From positions 32,057 through 96,056 of the forward strand of contig NZ_CAIWNQ010000012.1 in the NCBI RefSeq assembly GCF_903914075.1: a stretch of 64,000 nucleotides of DNA, written 5' to 3'. The notes beneath the pieces were generated by a model. The model ran no database searches. It was not told the origin of the DNA and saw only the letters and a list, made by a program, of their open reading frames with translations. Both the position numbers and the translations under genes were made by a program. Origin of the DNA: Ruegeria sp. THAF57. Its GTDB lineage: Bacteria > Pseudomonadota > Alphaproteobacteria > Rhodobacterales > Rhodobacteraceae. Numbering within the stretch: the stretch's first letter is position 1; each line of letters opens with the position of its first letter. Below, one piece after another: positions 1 to 7,745 of this stretch.

Positions 1-1137
1 GAAATAGGTGGCTTTCAGCGCCATGTTTTCGCGCACGATCACCGACATGATTTCCTGTCCGACGCGCTTGATCTGGGCGGCTGCCCGTTCAAGCGTGTCG
101 CGGTCAGGCACATAGACGGCGATGGAGAGGTGATGGTCGCCGAAGGCGATACGGCCTGCTTCCTGGTCGTCTGCGGCCTGGCCCAGTTGTTCGCGCAGGG
201 AGACGGCGGCATCGTCGGAGGCCTGCATTTGGCGGATGATGCGCTGGATGCGTTCGGCCATGATGTTGTTCGGGATCGGGCTGAAAGAATTCGTCAGCAC
301 GATGTCGAGCGGCAGGTCGAGCGCGTCGAGGAGCGTCACGTCGGTGAGGGCCGGATAGGTCTTCATCGAGAAAAGTGCGCCATATTTGACCTGACCGGTC
401 ACGGCATCGGTCAGGGTGACGACGTCGCCGTCAAAGGTCGCGCGGCAATTGCTCAAGGTATGTGAGAGGGGCAAGGCGCTTTGCCCGAAGGCGATGGGGG
501 AGAAGCTGCCCGCGTTCAGCGTGTTGAGATAGCCCAGCCATTCGCCTCCCTTGCGGGTCAGCCGCACGGGATTGGCCGAGGCAAGTGCCACCTCGAAGAA
601 GCCCATGACCTCGTTCAGCTCCTGCAGGCGCGTCGCGCGGTCCTTGACCCAGGCCTTACGGGCCAGCGCCCGCAGAAGCGGAATGCGCGCCGAGATATCA
701 GGCCGCCGAATGACGCTGAGATAGAGTTGGCGCTTGGCCGGGCGCAGGTCTTTCACATGGTCCTGCCAGCGCGCGTCGATCGCGGCGGCGAAGCTGTCTC
801 CCTCGATGGGGCGCATTCCGAGATCCTGCGGCACGGAGATCCGGTGGATGTAGAAGCCGAAGGCATTGCCGGTCTGAGCGACGATGGCGGCAACCGCGCG
901 CTTGAGCGCATCGAGCCGGGTGTCTTCGCTGGTCATCGGATTGAGGCCATCAAAGCGCAGGCTCGCCATGAGGTCGCCCTCGCGGAGCACCATGACATCG
1001 TCATCGGCAAGGGCAAAATACGGCAGGTGTTCCGCGAGATAACTCTCCCGCGCGAACGCCCCGCCGCCAGCCTGAAGCAGAGCGGTTCCGTGAGTGGAAA
1101 GTGTGCCCGTATCAAGCGCCAAAGCTGTCCCCTCCAT
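1..1137 (-). CDS. virB4: VirB4 type IV secretion ATPase, N-terminal part (cut by window edge)
   Basis: Reading the minus strand from the ATG at 1137 gives 379 uninterrupted codons running off the left edge. The translation begins MEGTALALDTGTLSTHG and contains the CagE/TrbE/VirB-type N-terminal region (e.g. DDDVMVLREGDLMASLRFDG, FGFYIHRISVPQDLG). VirB4 is the inner-membrane-associated ATPase that powers pilus assembly and DNA transfer; its Walker A motif lies further downstream, outside the window. The start overlaps the end of virB3 by 26 nt, the tight coupling usual in virB operons, and gene order (B1-B2-B3-B4) supports the assignment. VirB4 itself is secure; the catalytic half cannot be assessed. 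Confidence 0.88.
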   Translation of the reverse strand, partial: MEGTALALDTGTLSTHGTALLQAGGGAFARESYLAEHLPYFALADDDVMVLREGDLMASLRFDGLNPMTSEDTRLDALKRAVAAIVAQTGNAFGFYIHRISVPQDLGMRPIEGDSFAAAIDARWQDHVKDLRPAKRQLYLSVIRRPDISARIPLLRALARKAWVKDRATRLQELNEVMGFFEVALASANPVRLTRKGGEWLGYLNTLNAGSFSPIAFGQSALPLSHTLSNCRATFDGDVVTLTDAVTGQVKYGALFSMKTYPALTDVTLLDALDLPLDIVLTNSFSPIPNNIMAERIQRIIRQMQASDDAAVSLREQLGQAADDQEAGRIAFGDHHLSIAVYVPDRDTLERAAAQIKRVGQEIMSVIVRENMALKATYF

Positions 1138-1390
1138 GCAGGGTGCGGTTCTTCGTCGGGCGCACCGAACCGTAGGAGACGCGCAAGACCTCGAAGAAAT
1201 GCGGCTCGCGGTCGGCGACAAACCAGAGGATCGGATAGGCGATGATACCGATCAGGAAGAAGACCATAGACTTCGTCCAGATGAACGGCAGAACGACCCC
1301 GGTCGCCAGCACCACGAGGTATCCGACAGGGAGGCCCAGATACTTGGGCGGTCGGGCGAGGCCCAGAAAGAGGGGGGATCGTTCTGCCAT
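1112..1390 (-). CDS. virB3: VirB3 inner-membrane component of type IV secretion
   Basis: A 92-residue protein starting MAERSPLFLGLARPPKYLG at 1390. It opens with the short, positively charged segment ending in RPPKYLGLPVGY that is typical of VirB3/TrbD, followed by two hydrophobic stretches (about residues 22-37 and 42-58). VirB3 is a small membrane protein that works with VirB4 in pilus biogenesis. The longer upstream in-frame extension lacks family character, so the internal ATG is preferred. It sits between virB2 and virB4 and overlaps virB4 by 26 nt, implying translational coupling. Confidence 0.85.
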   Translation of the reverse strand: MAERSPLFLGLARPPKYLGLPVGYLVVLATGVVLPFIWTKSMVFFLIGIIAYPILWFVADREPHFFEVLRVSYGSVRPTKNRTLHGGDSFGA

Positions 1391-1501
1391 AGGGTGATAT
1401 TCCGGCTTAGAAGGAAATGTGTGTCCGGAGAGGGACCCGAGGCAGCGTTTGCGAAGCACAACGCGTTCGGGTCCCTCGTAGGACGCTATTTTGCCGGAAT
1501 G

Positions 1502-1783
1502 TCACGAGAAGCCGTCGACGATGGTGCCAGCCGAGAAAATCAGGACGATCCCGATGATGACCGAGGCAAACCAGCCCCAGTTGAGGCGCCCCATCATGCA
1601 CATGAAGCCGGTGCCGATGACCGCGAGCGTGGCGACCGCAATCCCGATCGGACCGGTCAGCGCGGCCTCGACGGTTTCCAGCATGGTCTGGATGGGTGAC
1701 AAGTCTTGCGCGAGGGCGGGCGTTGCGAAAGCCGCCAGGGTTGTGGCGGCAGGCAAGAGGCGGCTGAGGCGATGTCGAAGCAT
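1502..1783 (-). CDS. virB2: VirB2-like major pilin (TrbC/VirB2 family)
   Basis: A 93-residue protein starting MLRHRLSRLLPAATTLAAFA at 1783, preceded by a good ribosome-binding site (AAGGGAA). The N-terminus is a signal peptide with a likely cut after ALA at about residue 25. Two long hydrophobic helices follow, separated by a short polar turn containing GRLNWG, the usual VirB2/TrbC pilin plan. Family members are polymerised into the conjugative pilus. The same frame stays open upstream to 2053, but that extension overlaps virB1 and has no signal-peptide logic, so it is excluded. A gap of about 110 nt separates it from virB3. Confidence 0.85.
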   Translation of the reverse strand: MLRHRLSRLLPAATTLAAFATPALAQDLSPIQTMLETVEAALTGPIGIAVATLAVIGTGFMCMMGRLNWGWFASVIIGIVLIFSAGTIVDGFS

Positions 1784-1799
1784 GCGAAGTTCCCTTGTT

Positions 1800-2498
1800 T
1801 TACTGAAGATCGATGAGGACTGGCGCGCGGGCTGGCACGCGGGTCGCGACACGGATGTCCGGCGCGGAAACGGATGTGCCCGCGAGTCGGGCCCGGATCC
1901 GGTGGATGCGCGCGATGTAGTCGCGGGTCTCGGCGAAGGGTGGAATTCCGGAATATTCGACCACGCGATGCGGCCCGGCATTGTAGGCCGCGAGCGCCAG
2001 ATCGATGTCCTTGAACGTGGCGATCTGCGCGAGCAGATAGCGTGCGGCGCCATCGAGGTTCTGGGACGGATCGCGCGGATCGACTCCGAGGCTGCGGGCC
2101 GTGTCTGGCATCAGCTGGCCAAGACCGTAGGCACCCTTGGGGCTCACGGCAGTCGGATTGTAGCTGCTTTCGGCCTCGACCAGCGCTTGGAAAAGGACCA
2201 GCCAGTCGTCCTCATCGAGGCCGACCTGCCGCAGGGCACGGTTCCCCTGGTGCCGGTCAGCAGTCGTGCGGATCAGGGAGAGGATGTCGTCGCGGCCAGA
2301 CGGCGGTGTGGCATCCAGCGAGGCAAGAACCACCCCGGCCTCAGCGCTATCACTCAGCCCCACCCACGCAGGCCGCGCGCCATGAAAGGTCCAGCCCGAG
2401 GTCCGGGCCGCCCCGTCACGGCCAAAGGCGATGACGTCAGCCGCGCTCCTCGAGGGTGATGCTGTAATCAGGACCAAAGCGCAGATCGCGCCCGTCAC
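1800..2498 (-). CDS. virB1: VirB1-like lytic transglycosylase
   Basis: The C-terminal half is an SLT-type lytic transglycosylase domain. It has a catalytic-glutamate segment ([18 protein letters not shown]), the [10 protein letters not shown] motif and the LAAYNAGP motif. Such enzymes open peptidoglycan locally so the secretion apparatus can be built. The start is uncertain: the frame is open up to 2711, inside the preceding 104-residue gene. I prefer the GTG at 2498 because it begins a plausible signal peptide ([19 protein letters not shown]), giving 232 residues. It overlaps the end of the upstream small gene, and virB2 begins 16 nt after its stop, consistent with one operon. Confidence 0.8.
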   Translation of the reverse strand: MTGAICALVLITASPSRSAADVIAFGRDGAARTSGWTFHGARPAWVGLSDSAEAGVVLASLDATPPSGRDDILSLIRTTADRHQGNRALRQVGLDEDDWLVLFQALVEAESSYNPTAVSPKGAYGLGQLMPDTARSLGVDPRDPSQNLDGAARYLLAQIATFKDIDLALAAYNAGPHRVVEYSGIPPFAETRDYIARIHRIRARLAGTSVSAPDIRVATRVPARAPVLIDLQ

Positions 2499-2751
2499 CG
2501 AACTCGAGATGATGTTTGAAGAGCCCTGGCCATATGTTGAAATACCGCGGCTCCGGACCGTGCGGGGTGATCCGGGTTGAGACCAGAATGGCTTCCGGTT
2601 CGCCCTCGCGCAGGTAGATGCACTGGTAGCGCGGCTTGCCATCGTCCGTGAACCCCACGAGTTCATACCGGCAGCGGAACGCGATGCCCTTCTCGGACAA
2701 GTCTTTGACACCGTCTATGGTGATCAGGATCTGGTTGCGCGCTATCGGCAT
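2437..2751 (-). CDS. Small protein heading the virB operon, function unknown
   Basis: A 104-residue protein ([20 protein letters not shown]...) with no signal peptide or membrane segment and a charged, beta-rich look. I do not recognise a family. It is the first gene of the leftward virB run and its 3' end overlaps the likely start of virB1, so it is probably co-transcribed with the secretion genes. The upstream region (2752-2883) is an AT-rich divergent promoter shared with the TrbM-like gene. Confidence 0.6.
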   Translation of the reverse strand: MPIARNQILITIDGVKDLSEKGIAFRCRYELVGFTDDGKPRYQCIYLREGEPEAILVSTRITPHGPEPRYFNIWPGLFKHHLEFGDGRDLRFGPDYSITLEERG

Positions 2752-2811
2752 GTTCGGACTCTCCCCACGAGAGCCCTTCTACTTCACGACACTAAGGCCA
2801 TAAAGTTATAT

Positions 2812-2850
2812 AGAGTCAATACGACATATTGCAGAAAACTACATATTGCA
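2812..2850. promoter_or_regulatory. AT-rich divergent promoter with a repeated 10-mer
   Basis: The spacer between the leftward virB operon and the rightward TrbM-like gene is clearly AT-rich against GC-rich surroundings. The 10-mer ACATATTGCA occurs twice in direct orientation, at 2824-2833 and 2841-2850, 17 nt apart start to start. A TATATA-like sequence lies just to the left (about 2808-2813). Tandem direct repeats in a divergent promoter are the pattern of a regulator binding site; the XRE gene at 3734-3943 is an obvious but unproven candidate partner. Confidence 0.4.
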
Positions 2851-2883
2851 CGATAGTTGCCGCAACTTTTGCGGGAGAGTGGC

Positions 2884-3462
2884 ATGAGACGACAAGTAAT
2901 GGCGGCGATAATCGGGGGTTTGGCAGGCTTCGGAGCCCCGGAGAAGGCGCAAGCCTATGACATCGACTGCGCCATCATGCTCTGCATGGCGGGTGGTTTC
3001 CCCCCGAGTGCTGTCTGCGCGCGGGCCTATCGCACGATGATCCGCCGCATCACGCCCTGGCCGAGCCTGCCGCCCTTCGGGGTATGCACCTTTGCCCATG
3101 TGCCGGTCGAGCTGGGCGGGCCCGGCGGCGAGGGCGAGCTCGACACCAACCTGCCCGAATACGAATGGCTGAACCGGACCCATGTGATCTGGTTCACCGG
3201 GCGCTCCTACGAGCCGCGTGACGAGCCGCGTCAGTGGGACTGGTCGATCCGCTCCTGCGATCGTGAGAACCGGACCTGCCGCTATATCCAGCGGGTCTAC
3301 GGGTCCCACACGCCCTGGCCCACGACATTCGTCTCGGAAAGCGGACAGGAGATCGCCTATCCGAGCGGTGGCGGCCTTTGGCACTTCTATTCCCGCAGCA
3401 TCATGGTCGAATTCGGCGACTACGAGGGCAACATGGGTCACTCGGAGTGGTTTTCCTACTGA
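2884..3462 (+). CDS. TrbM/KikA-like secreted protein of the conjugation locus
   Basis: A 192-residue protein from the ATG at 2884 (MRRQVMAAIIGGLAG...), preceded by GGAGAG. Residues 1-24 form a signal peptide ending EKAQA. The mature N-terminus carries a Cys pattern and spacing (DCAIMLCMAGGFPPSAVC, then Y...R and a later Cys) like the TrbM/KikA family of periplasmic conjugation proteins. The remainder (about residues 70-192) is Trp/Tyr-rich and not recognised. Its position divergent from virB1 fits a conjugation role. The TrbM link is by motif only. Confidence 0.55.
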   Translation: MRRQVMAAIIGGLAGFGAPEKAQAYDIDCAIMLCMAGGFPPSAVCARAYRTMIRRITPWPSLPPFGVCTFAHVPVELGGPGGEGELDTNLPEYEWLNRTHVIWFTGRSYEPRDEPRQWDWSIRSCDRENRTCRYIQRVYGSHTPWPTTFVSESGQEIAYPSGGGLWHFYSRSIMVEFGDYEGNMGHSEWFSY

Positions 3463-3656
3463 TGCTGTCTGTCCGACAGTTTGAGTGACACTGGCCGTAC
3501 TATGACAAGCGTAGGGTCGTAACTGTCAGGATCCACGAATTGGCGGCGGCTCACGCTTCCATCATCCCAGCGATAGTCGGTGAACACATGGGTTTCCTGC
3601 GTTCCGTCGATGATAAACCCTTCCAGGAAGGGCCAGCCAGTCTTTCTCTTCGCCAT
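3456..3656 (-). CDS. Small hypothetical protein
   Basis: A 66-residue ORF (MAKRKTGWPFLEGFIIDGTQ...) on the minus strand whose end overlaps the end of the TrbM-like gene by 7 nt. Composition looks protein-like (aromatic and acidic residues, DGSVSRRQFVDPDSYDP) but no family is recognised and no strong ribosome-binding site is visible. It may be expressed from the same side as the XRE gene just upstream. Confidence 0.35.
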   Translation of the reverse strand: MAKRKTGWPFLEGFIIDGTQETHVFTDYRWDDGSVSRRQFVDPDSYDPTLVIVRPVSLKLSDRQHQ

Positions 3657-3733
3657 GTACCCGCGCCACTCGTATCGTTCTTGCCGTTATGTCTCTCGCG
3701 TTGGGTGACGGGATCAAAGCCTCAGGAAGCGCA

Positions 3734-3943
3734 CTAGCGTTTCGCGAAGAGTTCTTCGGGGTCGACATTGAGCGCCTTGGCGATGCGTTCGAGAAGGTCG
3801 AGGGAGGCCGCGAACTTGGCGTTCTCGACCTTGCCCATATGGCCGCGGCTCACGTCGGCCCGATGAGCAAGCTCCTCCTGGCTGAGGCCGCGGGCGCGTC
3901 TCAATTCCTGGATGTTCTGTGCTACACGGTCCCGCAAGTTCAT
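3734..3943 (-). CDS. XRE-family transcriptional regulator (small, HTH only)
   Basis: A 69-residue protein made almost wholly of one Cro/C1-type helix-turn-helix (RARGLSQEELAHRADVSRGH, then LLERIAKALNVDPEELF). Such stand-alone XRE proteins usually repress their own or a neighbouring promoter. It lies between the conjugation locus and an IS3 remnant; the DNA upstream of its start is cut about 110 nt away by that remnant, so its promoter may be partly replaced. Confidence 0.75.
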   Translation of the reverse strand: MNLRDRVAQNIQELRRARGLSQEELAHRADVSRGHMGKVENAKFAASLDLLERIAKALNVDPEELFAKR

Positions 3944-4051
3944 GCCCGCGAAACGGACACGATGCGCGAAATGTCACCACGCGATATATGTTACATTCGA
4001 AGGTGCTGAGAAGAAATCTGGGAACGGCGCGAGATCGCCGGAATCGGATGC

Positions 4052-4312
4052 CTGCCTTCTCATCCTCCAAAGCCTTCAGCTTGGCCGCATCAGACACTTC
4101 CATGCCGCCATACTTGGATTTGAATTTATAAAATGTGCCCTGGCTGAGACCGTGCTTGCGGCAGACCTCTTCCGTCGGCATCCCGGCTTCCTGTTCTTTG
4201 ATCATCCCGATGATCTGCGCTTCTGTAAAACGGCTCTTTCGCATCTGTTTGCTCCTTCAAGAGGTTGAGCAAACTCTACATTAAAGTGCGGGAGGTTTCG
4301 GGGGGCAGGTCA
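4052..4312 (-). mobile_element. IS3-family remnant: 5' end and start of transposase OrfA
   Basis: The minus strand reads MRKSRFTEAQIIGMIKEQEA from 4244, an OrfA-type IS3 (IS407-like group) transposase N-terminus with its HTH (EEVCRKHGLSQGTFYKFKSK). The match ends near residue 63 (about 4053), after which the frame runs into unrelated sequence. Outside the gene, the minus strand at 4312 starts TGACCTGCCCCC, the terminal inverted repeat typical of this group. One end and about 60 codons therefore survive; OrfB and the other end are gone. It marks the junction between the conjugation genes and the catabolic island. Confidence 0.75.
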
Positions 4313-4385
4313 CTAAGGGCGCGATATCGGGGTGTTTTGTTAACGAATGCACGGATACCGGAACACACTTTTTGGCGTGCCACAG

Positions 4386-5231
4386 TCACGGGTTGTCGAC
4401 ATCCGCGACAAAAGCCGTCAGATCCGCGTTGAACCGATCCGCGTGTTCCAGATGCGGCAGGTGACCGCAGCCATCATAGAGACGTTTGCGAATGGCATTT
4501 GTTCCCTGCTCGAGGAATCGCAGGTGATGCATTGGCGTTAGCTTGTCCTGCTTGCCCCAGATCACCATAACCTGCTGGTCGATTTCGCCCAGCCAACCAT
4601 GCAGGTCACGCACCAGTTCACGGCGGAATCCGAACAGGTTCGACAATCCACGCAGGGTCTTCAGAAAGGCGCGTTGCGCCCCTGGCATGCGGGCGAAGGC
4701 CAGTCTTGCGCGCACGAGTTCATCGGTCACCAGGCTCTTGTCATGAACGACCTCCCCCATCAGCATCCGCATCCCCAGCGGGTTCGGCCAGGTCAACATT
4801 TCTCCCAGCCCCGGCAGGGTCGAGAGCCGGAAGAGAATGTAGGTCTCATAGCCGATCACTGCAGGCGAGACGAGGGTCAGCGAACGGACCCGAGCCGGCT
4901 CTGCGCGCGTGAGCCCCAATGACAGCCGTCCGCCCATCGAGTGCCCCACGAGGTGGAAACTTTCGAGCCCGAGTTCCGTCACGAAGGCCCGCAGAAACGC
5001 GACCTGCGCATCGAGCGACAGGTCTAAATCGGCGGGCTTGTCGGTCCTGCCGCAGCCCGGCAGGTCCACCGCCCAGACCCGGTATCGCTCGGCGAGCGGG
5101 CCGATATTGCCCTGCCAGTCCTCGATGGACGAATAGATCCCGTGGACGAGGAGCACCACCGGACCGGACGTGCCGACTTGCCGGTAGCGCGTCCTCAGCC
5201 CCATGATATCGACGTAACGATCTTCGCTCAT
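4386..5231 (-). CDS. Alpha/beta-hydrolase
   Basis: A 281-residue alpha/beta-hydrolase from ATG 5231 (MSEDRYVDIMGLRTRYRQVG), with a GAGGAG ribosome-binding site. Oxyanion motif HG is at residues 30-31 and the nucleophile elbow GHSMGG has Ser98. The acid lies in WGKQDKLTP and the catalytic His in CGHLPHLEH. It resembles C-C bond hydrolases and esterases. It is the last gene of a leftward group (AraC, aldehyde dehydrogenase, GMC oxidoreductase, OmpW), so a role in hydrolysing a pathway ester or lactone is likely. The exact substrate cannot be told. Confidence 0.85.
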   Translation of the reverse strand: MSEDRYVDIMGLRTRYRQVGTSGPVVLLVHGIYSSIEDWQGNIGPLAERYRVWAVDLPGCGRTDKPADLDLSLDAQVAFLRAFVTELGLESFHLVGHSMGGRLSLGLTRAEPARVRSLTLVSPAVIGYETYILFRLSTLPGLGEMLTWPNPLGMRMLMGEVVHDKSLVTDELVRARLAFARMPGAQRAFLKTLRGLSNLFGFRRELVRDLHGWLGEIDQQVMVIWGKQDKLTPMHHLRFLEQGTNAIRKRLYDGCGHLPHLEHADRFNADLTAFVADVDNP

Positions 5232-5251
5232 GCAATGCTCCTCGTTTGTCG

Positions 5252-5926
5252 TCAGAACCGATACGACACACCCAACGTGACCGTGACCGGATCGAGCGTC
5301 AGCTTTGAGCCCCCCACCACCGGTCCGGCCCCAGTGGGCGCTGTGAAATCTGTTTCGGTTTCCAGCCAGGATTTCTTGATCTCTGCAAAAGCGCCCCATC
5401 TGTCGTCGATGGCGTAGTCGACACCGGCGACCAGCACCGTGCCTCAGCCGTTATCGACCGACACGTCAGCAAGCGCCGCATCTTCTTCGTCGAGGATCAG
5501 CCCATAGACCGCACCTGCTCCGATATAGGGTGATACCCTGCCGTCGGTGTTGAAATGGTAGCGCAGGGTCAGGCTTGGGGCGCCATAGGTGACATCGCCC
5601 AGATGCCCGAACGCCTCAAGCGAACCGGCACCGTAAAGGCTGGTTGTCGCGGGAAGGCCGAGGCCCAACCAGACCGAAATGTCCGGGCGAAAGAAGTACC
5701 CAACCTCGAAAATGGCTGTGACATTGTCGTCGATCCGAGCATCACCGCCTGGCACTTCTACGCCGCCTATGCTGACGGTCGCGGCCTCGTCAAAGAACAC
5801 ACCCGTCAGCCCGGCCTTCAACTCGATCTTGCGATCCGAAAAGTCCTGCGCCTGAGCGCTCTGGAGCGCCGCCACCAACGCAATCGCGGCCATAGCGGGT
5901 CGGGTCAATATCGCTTGCAAAGTCAT
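5252..5926 (-). pseudogene. OmpW-family outer-membrane porin with an in-frame TGA
   Basis: The frame starts MTLQAILTRPAM at 5926 with a signal peptide ending QSAQA. It continues as an OmpW-type eight-stranded barrel (KAGLTGVFFDEAATVSIGG, PSLTLRYHFN, VSPYIGAGAVYG) and ends in the family's C-terminal SYRF. A single TGA at 5444-5446 interrupts it after SVDNG; the same frame resumes at once with GTVLVAGVDYAIDDRWGAF, so one base change (for example from TGG) explains the break. OmpW/AlkL proteins carry hydrophobic molecules across the outer membrane, fitting a cyclic-alkanol pathway. The start overlaps the GMC gene's stop by 1 nt. It is either a recent nonsense mutation or a sequencing error. Confidence 0.8.
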
Positions 5927-7659
5927 CAGATCGCTCCCACCAGAATGTCGGCCATCCGTTCGCCGATGATCACGGTTGGGGCCATCGTGTTGCCGGTCGA
6001 GACCTGCGGCATGACTGAGGCGTCGGCAATCGACAGTTTTTCGATGCCATAAACTGACAGCGACCCATCCACGACCGACATCTCGTCCGTACCCATCTTG
6101 CAGGTGCAGCTTTCGTGGAAATAGGTCCCGGCAGCGCTGCGGGCGAAGTCCTTGAGGTCTTCGCCCGACAACGCGCCGGGCATCACCTCGCGTTTCACGA
6201 ACTCGGCCATCGGGGAGGAGTTGCCGATTTCGCGGCACAGTTCAATGCAGCGGGTGAGCGCGGTCAGGTCGGCCTCTTCCTTAAGGAAGCCGCCGTCAAT
6301 CGAGAGGGGATCGCTGGGGTTCGGCCCCGTGAGCCGCACCTCGCCGCGCGATTTCGGTTTCACGATGCCGGGCGCGATAGTCCACGACCCCGCCGGAACC
6401 TCGAAGGCCGGGCCATGGACTTCCGATGCGTAGGGCACCTCAATCTGGAAAGGTTGTAGGTCGGGTGTGTCGAGGTTGGAATTCGACTTCCAGAAGAATG
6501 TCGCCTCGGCCGCCGAGTTATGCGGCGGCAGCGGGGTGTCATACTCCCATACGCAGCCCGCGGCGAGGATGTGATCCTGGAAATTTTGGCCGACCCCGGG
6601 CAGATCATGCGCTACCTCCACGCCAACCTCGCGGAGGTGAGCCGCCGGACCAATACCTGACTGCATCAGGATTTTCGGCGTGTTGATCGCACCTGCCGAG
6701 AGCACGACGCGTTCATTCGCGCCCACGGTCATCACTTCGCCGTCCTTCTCGAAAGTGACGCCCGTCACGGTGGTTCCATCAAGCTCGACGCGGTGGACGG
6801 TTGCGCCGGTCACCAGTGTGATGTTCGGGCGCTTCAGCGTTTCCCAAAGGTAGTCGGCGGGCAGGTTGCGGCGCATCCCGTCCTTGATCCGCACATTGGC
6901 GAGTGCCGCACCGCCCTCGCCTTCCATCATTTCGCCGTTCATATCGGAATAGGATGGAATCCCGACGCTTTCACAGGCTTGCAGAAAGGCCGGCGCGATC
7001 GGGTTAGGGTCTTCGACCTCAGTGACGAAAAGTCGCCCTCCCGTGCCGCGGCGGCTGTCATCTGCTGGGCCGTGCCAATCTTCGATCCGCTTGTAAATCT
7101 TCAGCACATTCTCGTAGTTCCAGGCCTCATCGCCGGTTTCGGCGGCCCAGTGGTCGAAATCGTTCTTGTGGCCACGCGCCCAAATCATCACGTTGATCGA
7201 CGATCCGCCGCCAACAACCTTGCCCATCGGTAGGATCAGAGAACGCCCGTTCACCTTGTCGGAAGCCTCTGCGGTATAACCCCAGTCACGTTCGGAACGG
7301 ATATTGGTGGGCCACATCAGCGGGTTCAGTACTTCGTCAATCTGATCGGTATCGCCGGCTTCCAGCACCAGTACGTTGGCATCGGTTTCGGCTGCCAGTC
7401 GTCCAGCGACCACAGCGCCGCCTGACCCGGAGCCGACGACGATATAGTCATAGGATCTAGCCAGGTTCTGCGCATTATAGCGCTGCGTGATCGCCGCATC
7501 GCCCAGTTCCTGTGCCCAGACTTTGGCTGTCGCCAGCGATGCGCCGGCCGCCACGGCCATCTGTATAAAGGCCCGCCGCCCGATGCGGCCATGCACCAGC
7601 CCGGCCTGAAGCGTCATCAGCCTATCGCCCTTTTCGAGTGCTTTCGAAAAAATTTTCAT
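5926..7659 (-). CDS. GMC-family FAD-dependent alcohol dehydrogenase with Tat signal
   Basis: A 577-residue GMC oxidoreductase. Start is the ATG at 7659, preceded by GGGAGGAC. Residues 25-50 look like a twin-arginine signal (GRRAFIQMAVAAGASLA), unusual for GMC enzymes and pointing to export of the folded flavoprotein. The FAD-binding motif GSGSGG is at residues 76-81, followed by the GMC signature region (KVVGGGSSINVMIWARG), the C-terminal active-site segment FHESCTCKMG and GNTMAPTVIIGERMA. Likely reaction: oxidation of an alcohol to aldehyde or ketone with an acceptor other than NAD. Aldehyde dehydrogenase lies upstream and OmpW downstream in the same direction. Substrate unknown. Confidence 0.87.
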   Translation of the reverse strand: MKIFSKALEKGDRLMTLQAGLVHGRIGRRAFIQMAVAAGASLATAKVWAQELGDAAITQRYNAQNLARSYDYIVVGSGSGGAVVAGRLAAETDANVLVLEAGDTDQIDEVLNPLMWPTNIRSERDWGYTAEASDKVNGRSLILPMGKVVGGGSSINVMIWARGHKNDFDHWAAETGDEAWNYENVLKIYKRIEDWHGPADDSRRGTGGRLFVTEVEDPNPIAPAFLQACESVGIPSYSDMNGEMMEGEGGAALANVRIKDGMRRNLPADYLWETLKRPNITLVTGATVHRVELDGTTVTGVTFEKDGEVMTVGANERVVLSAGAINTPKILMQSGIGPAAHLREVGVEVAHDLPGVGQNFQDHILAAGCVWEYDTPLPPHNSAAEATFFWKSNSNLDTPDLQPFQIEVPYASEVHGPAFEVPAGSWTIAPGIVKPKSRGEVRLTGPNPSDPLSIDGGFLKEEADLTALTRCIELCREIGNSSPMAEFVKREVMPGALSGEDLKDFARSAAGTYFHESCTCKMGTDEMSVVDGSLSVYGIEKLSIADASVMPQVSTGNTMAPTVIIGERMADILVGAI

Positions 7660-7745
7660 GATTGTCCTCCCAAAGACATAGTCGCCCGCTCCAAACGGCT
7701 CCTCACCGCATGAGGAGCGGGCCAATTCTTACTTTCGGCTAGCGT

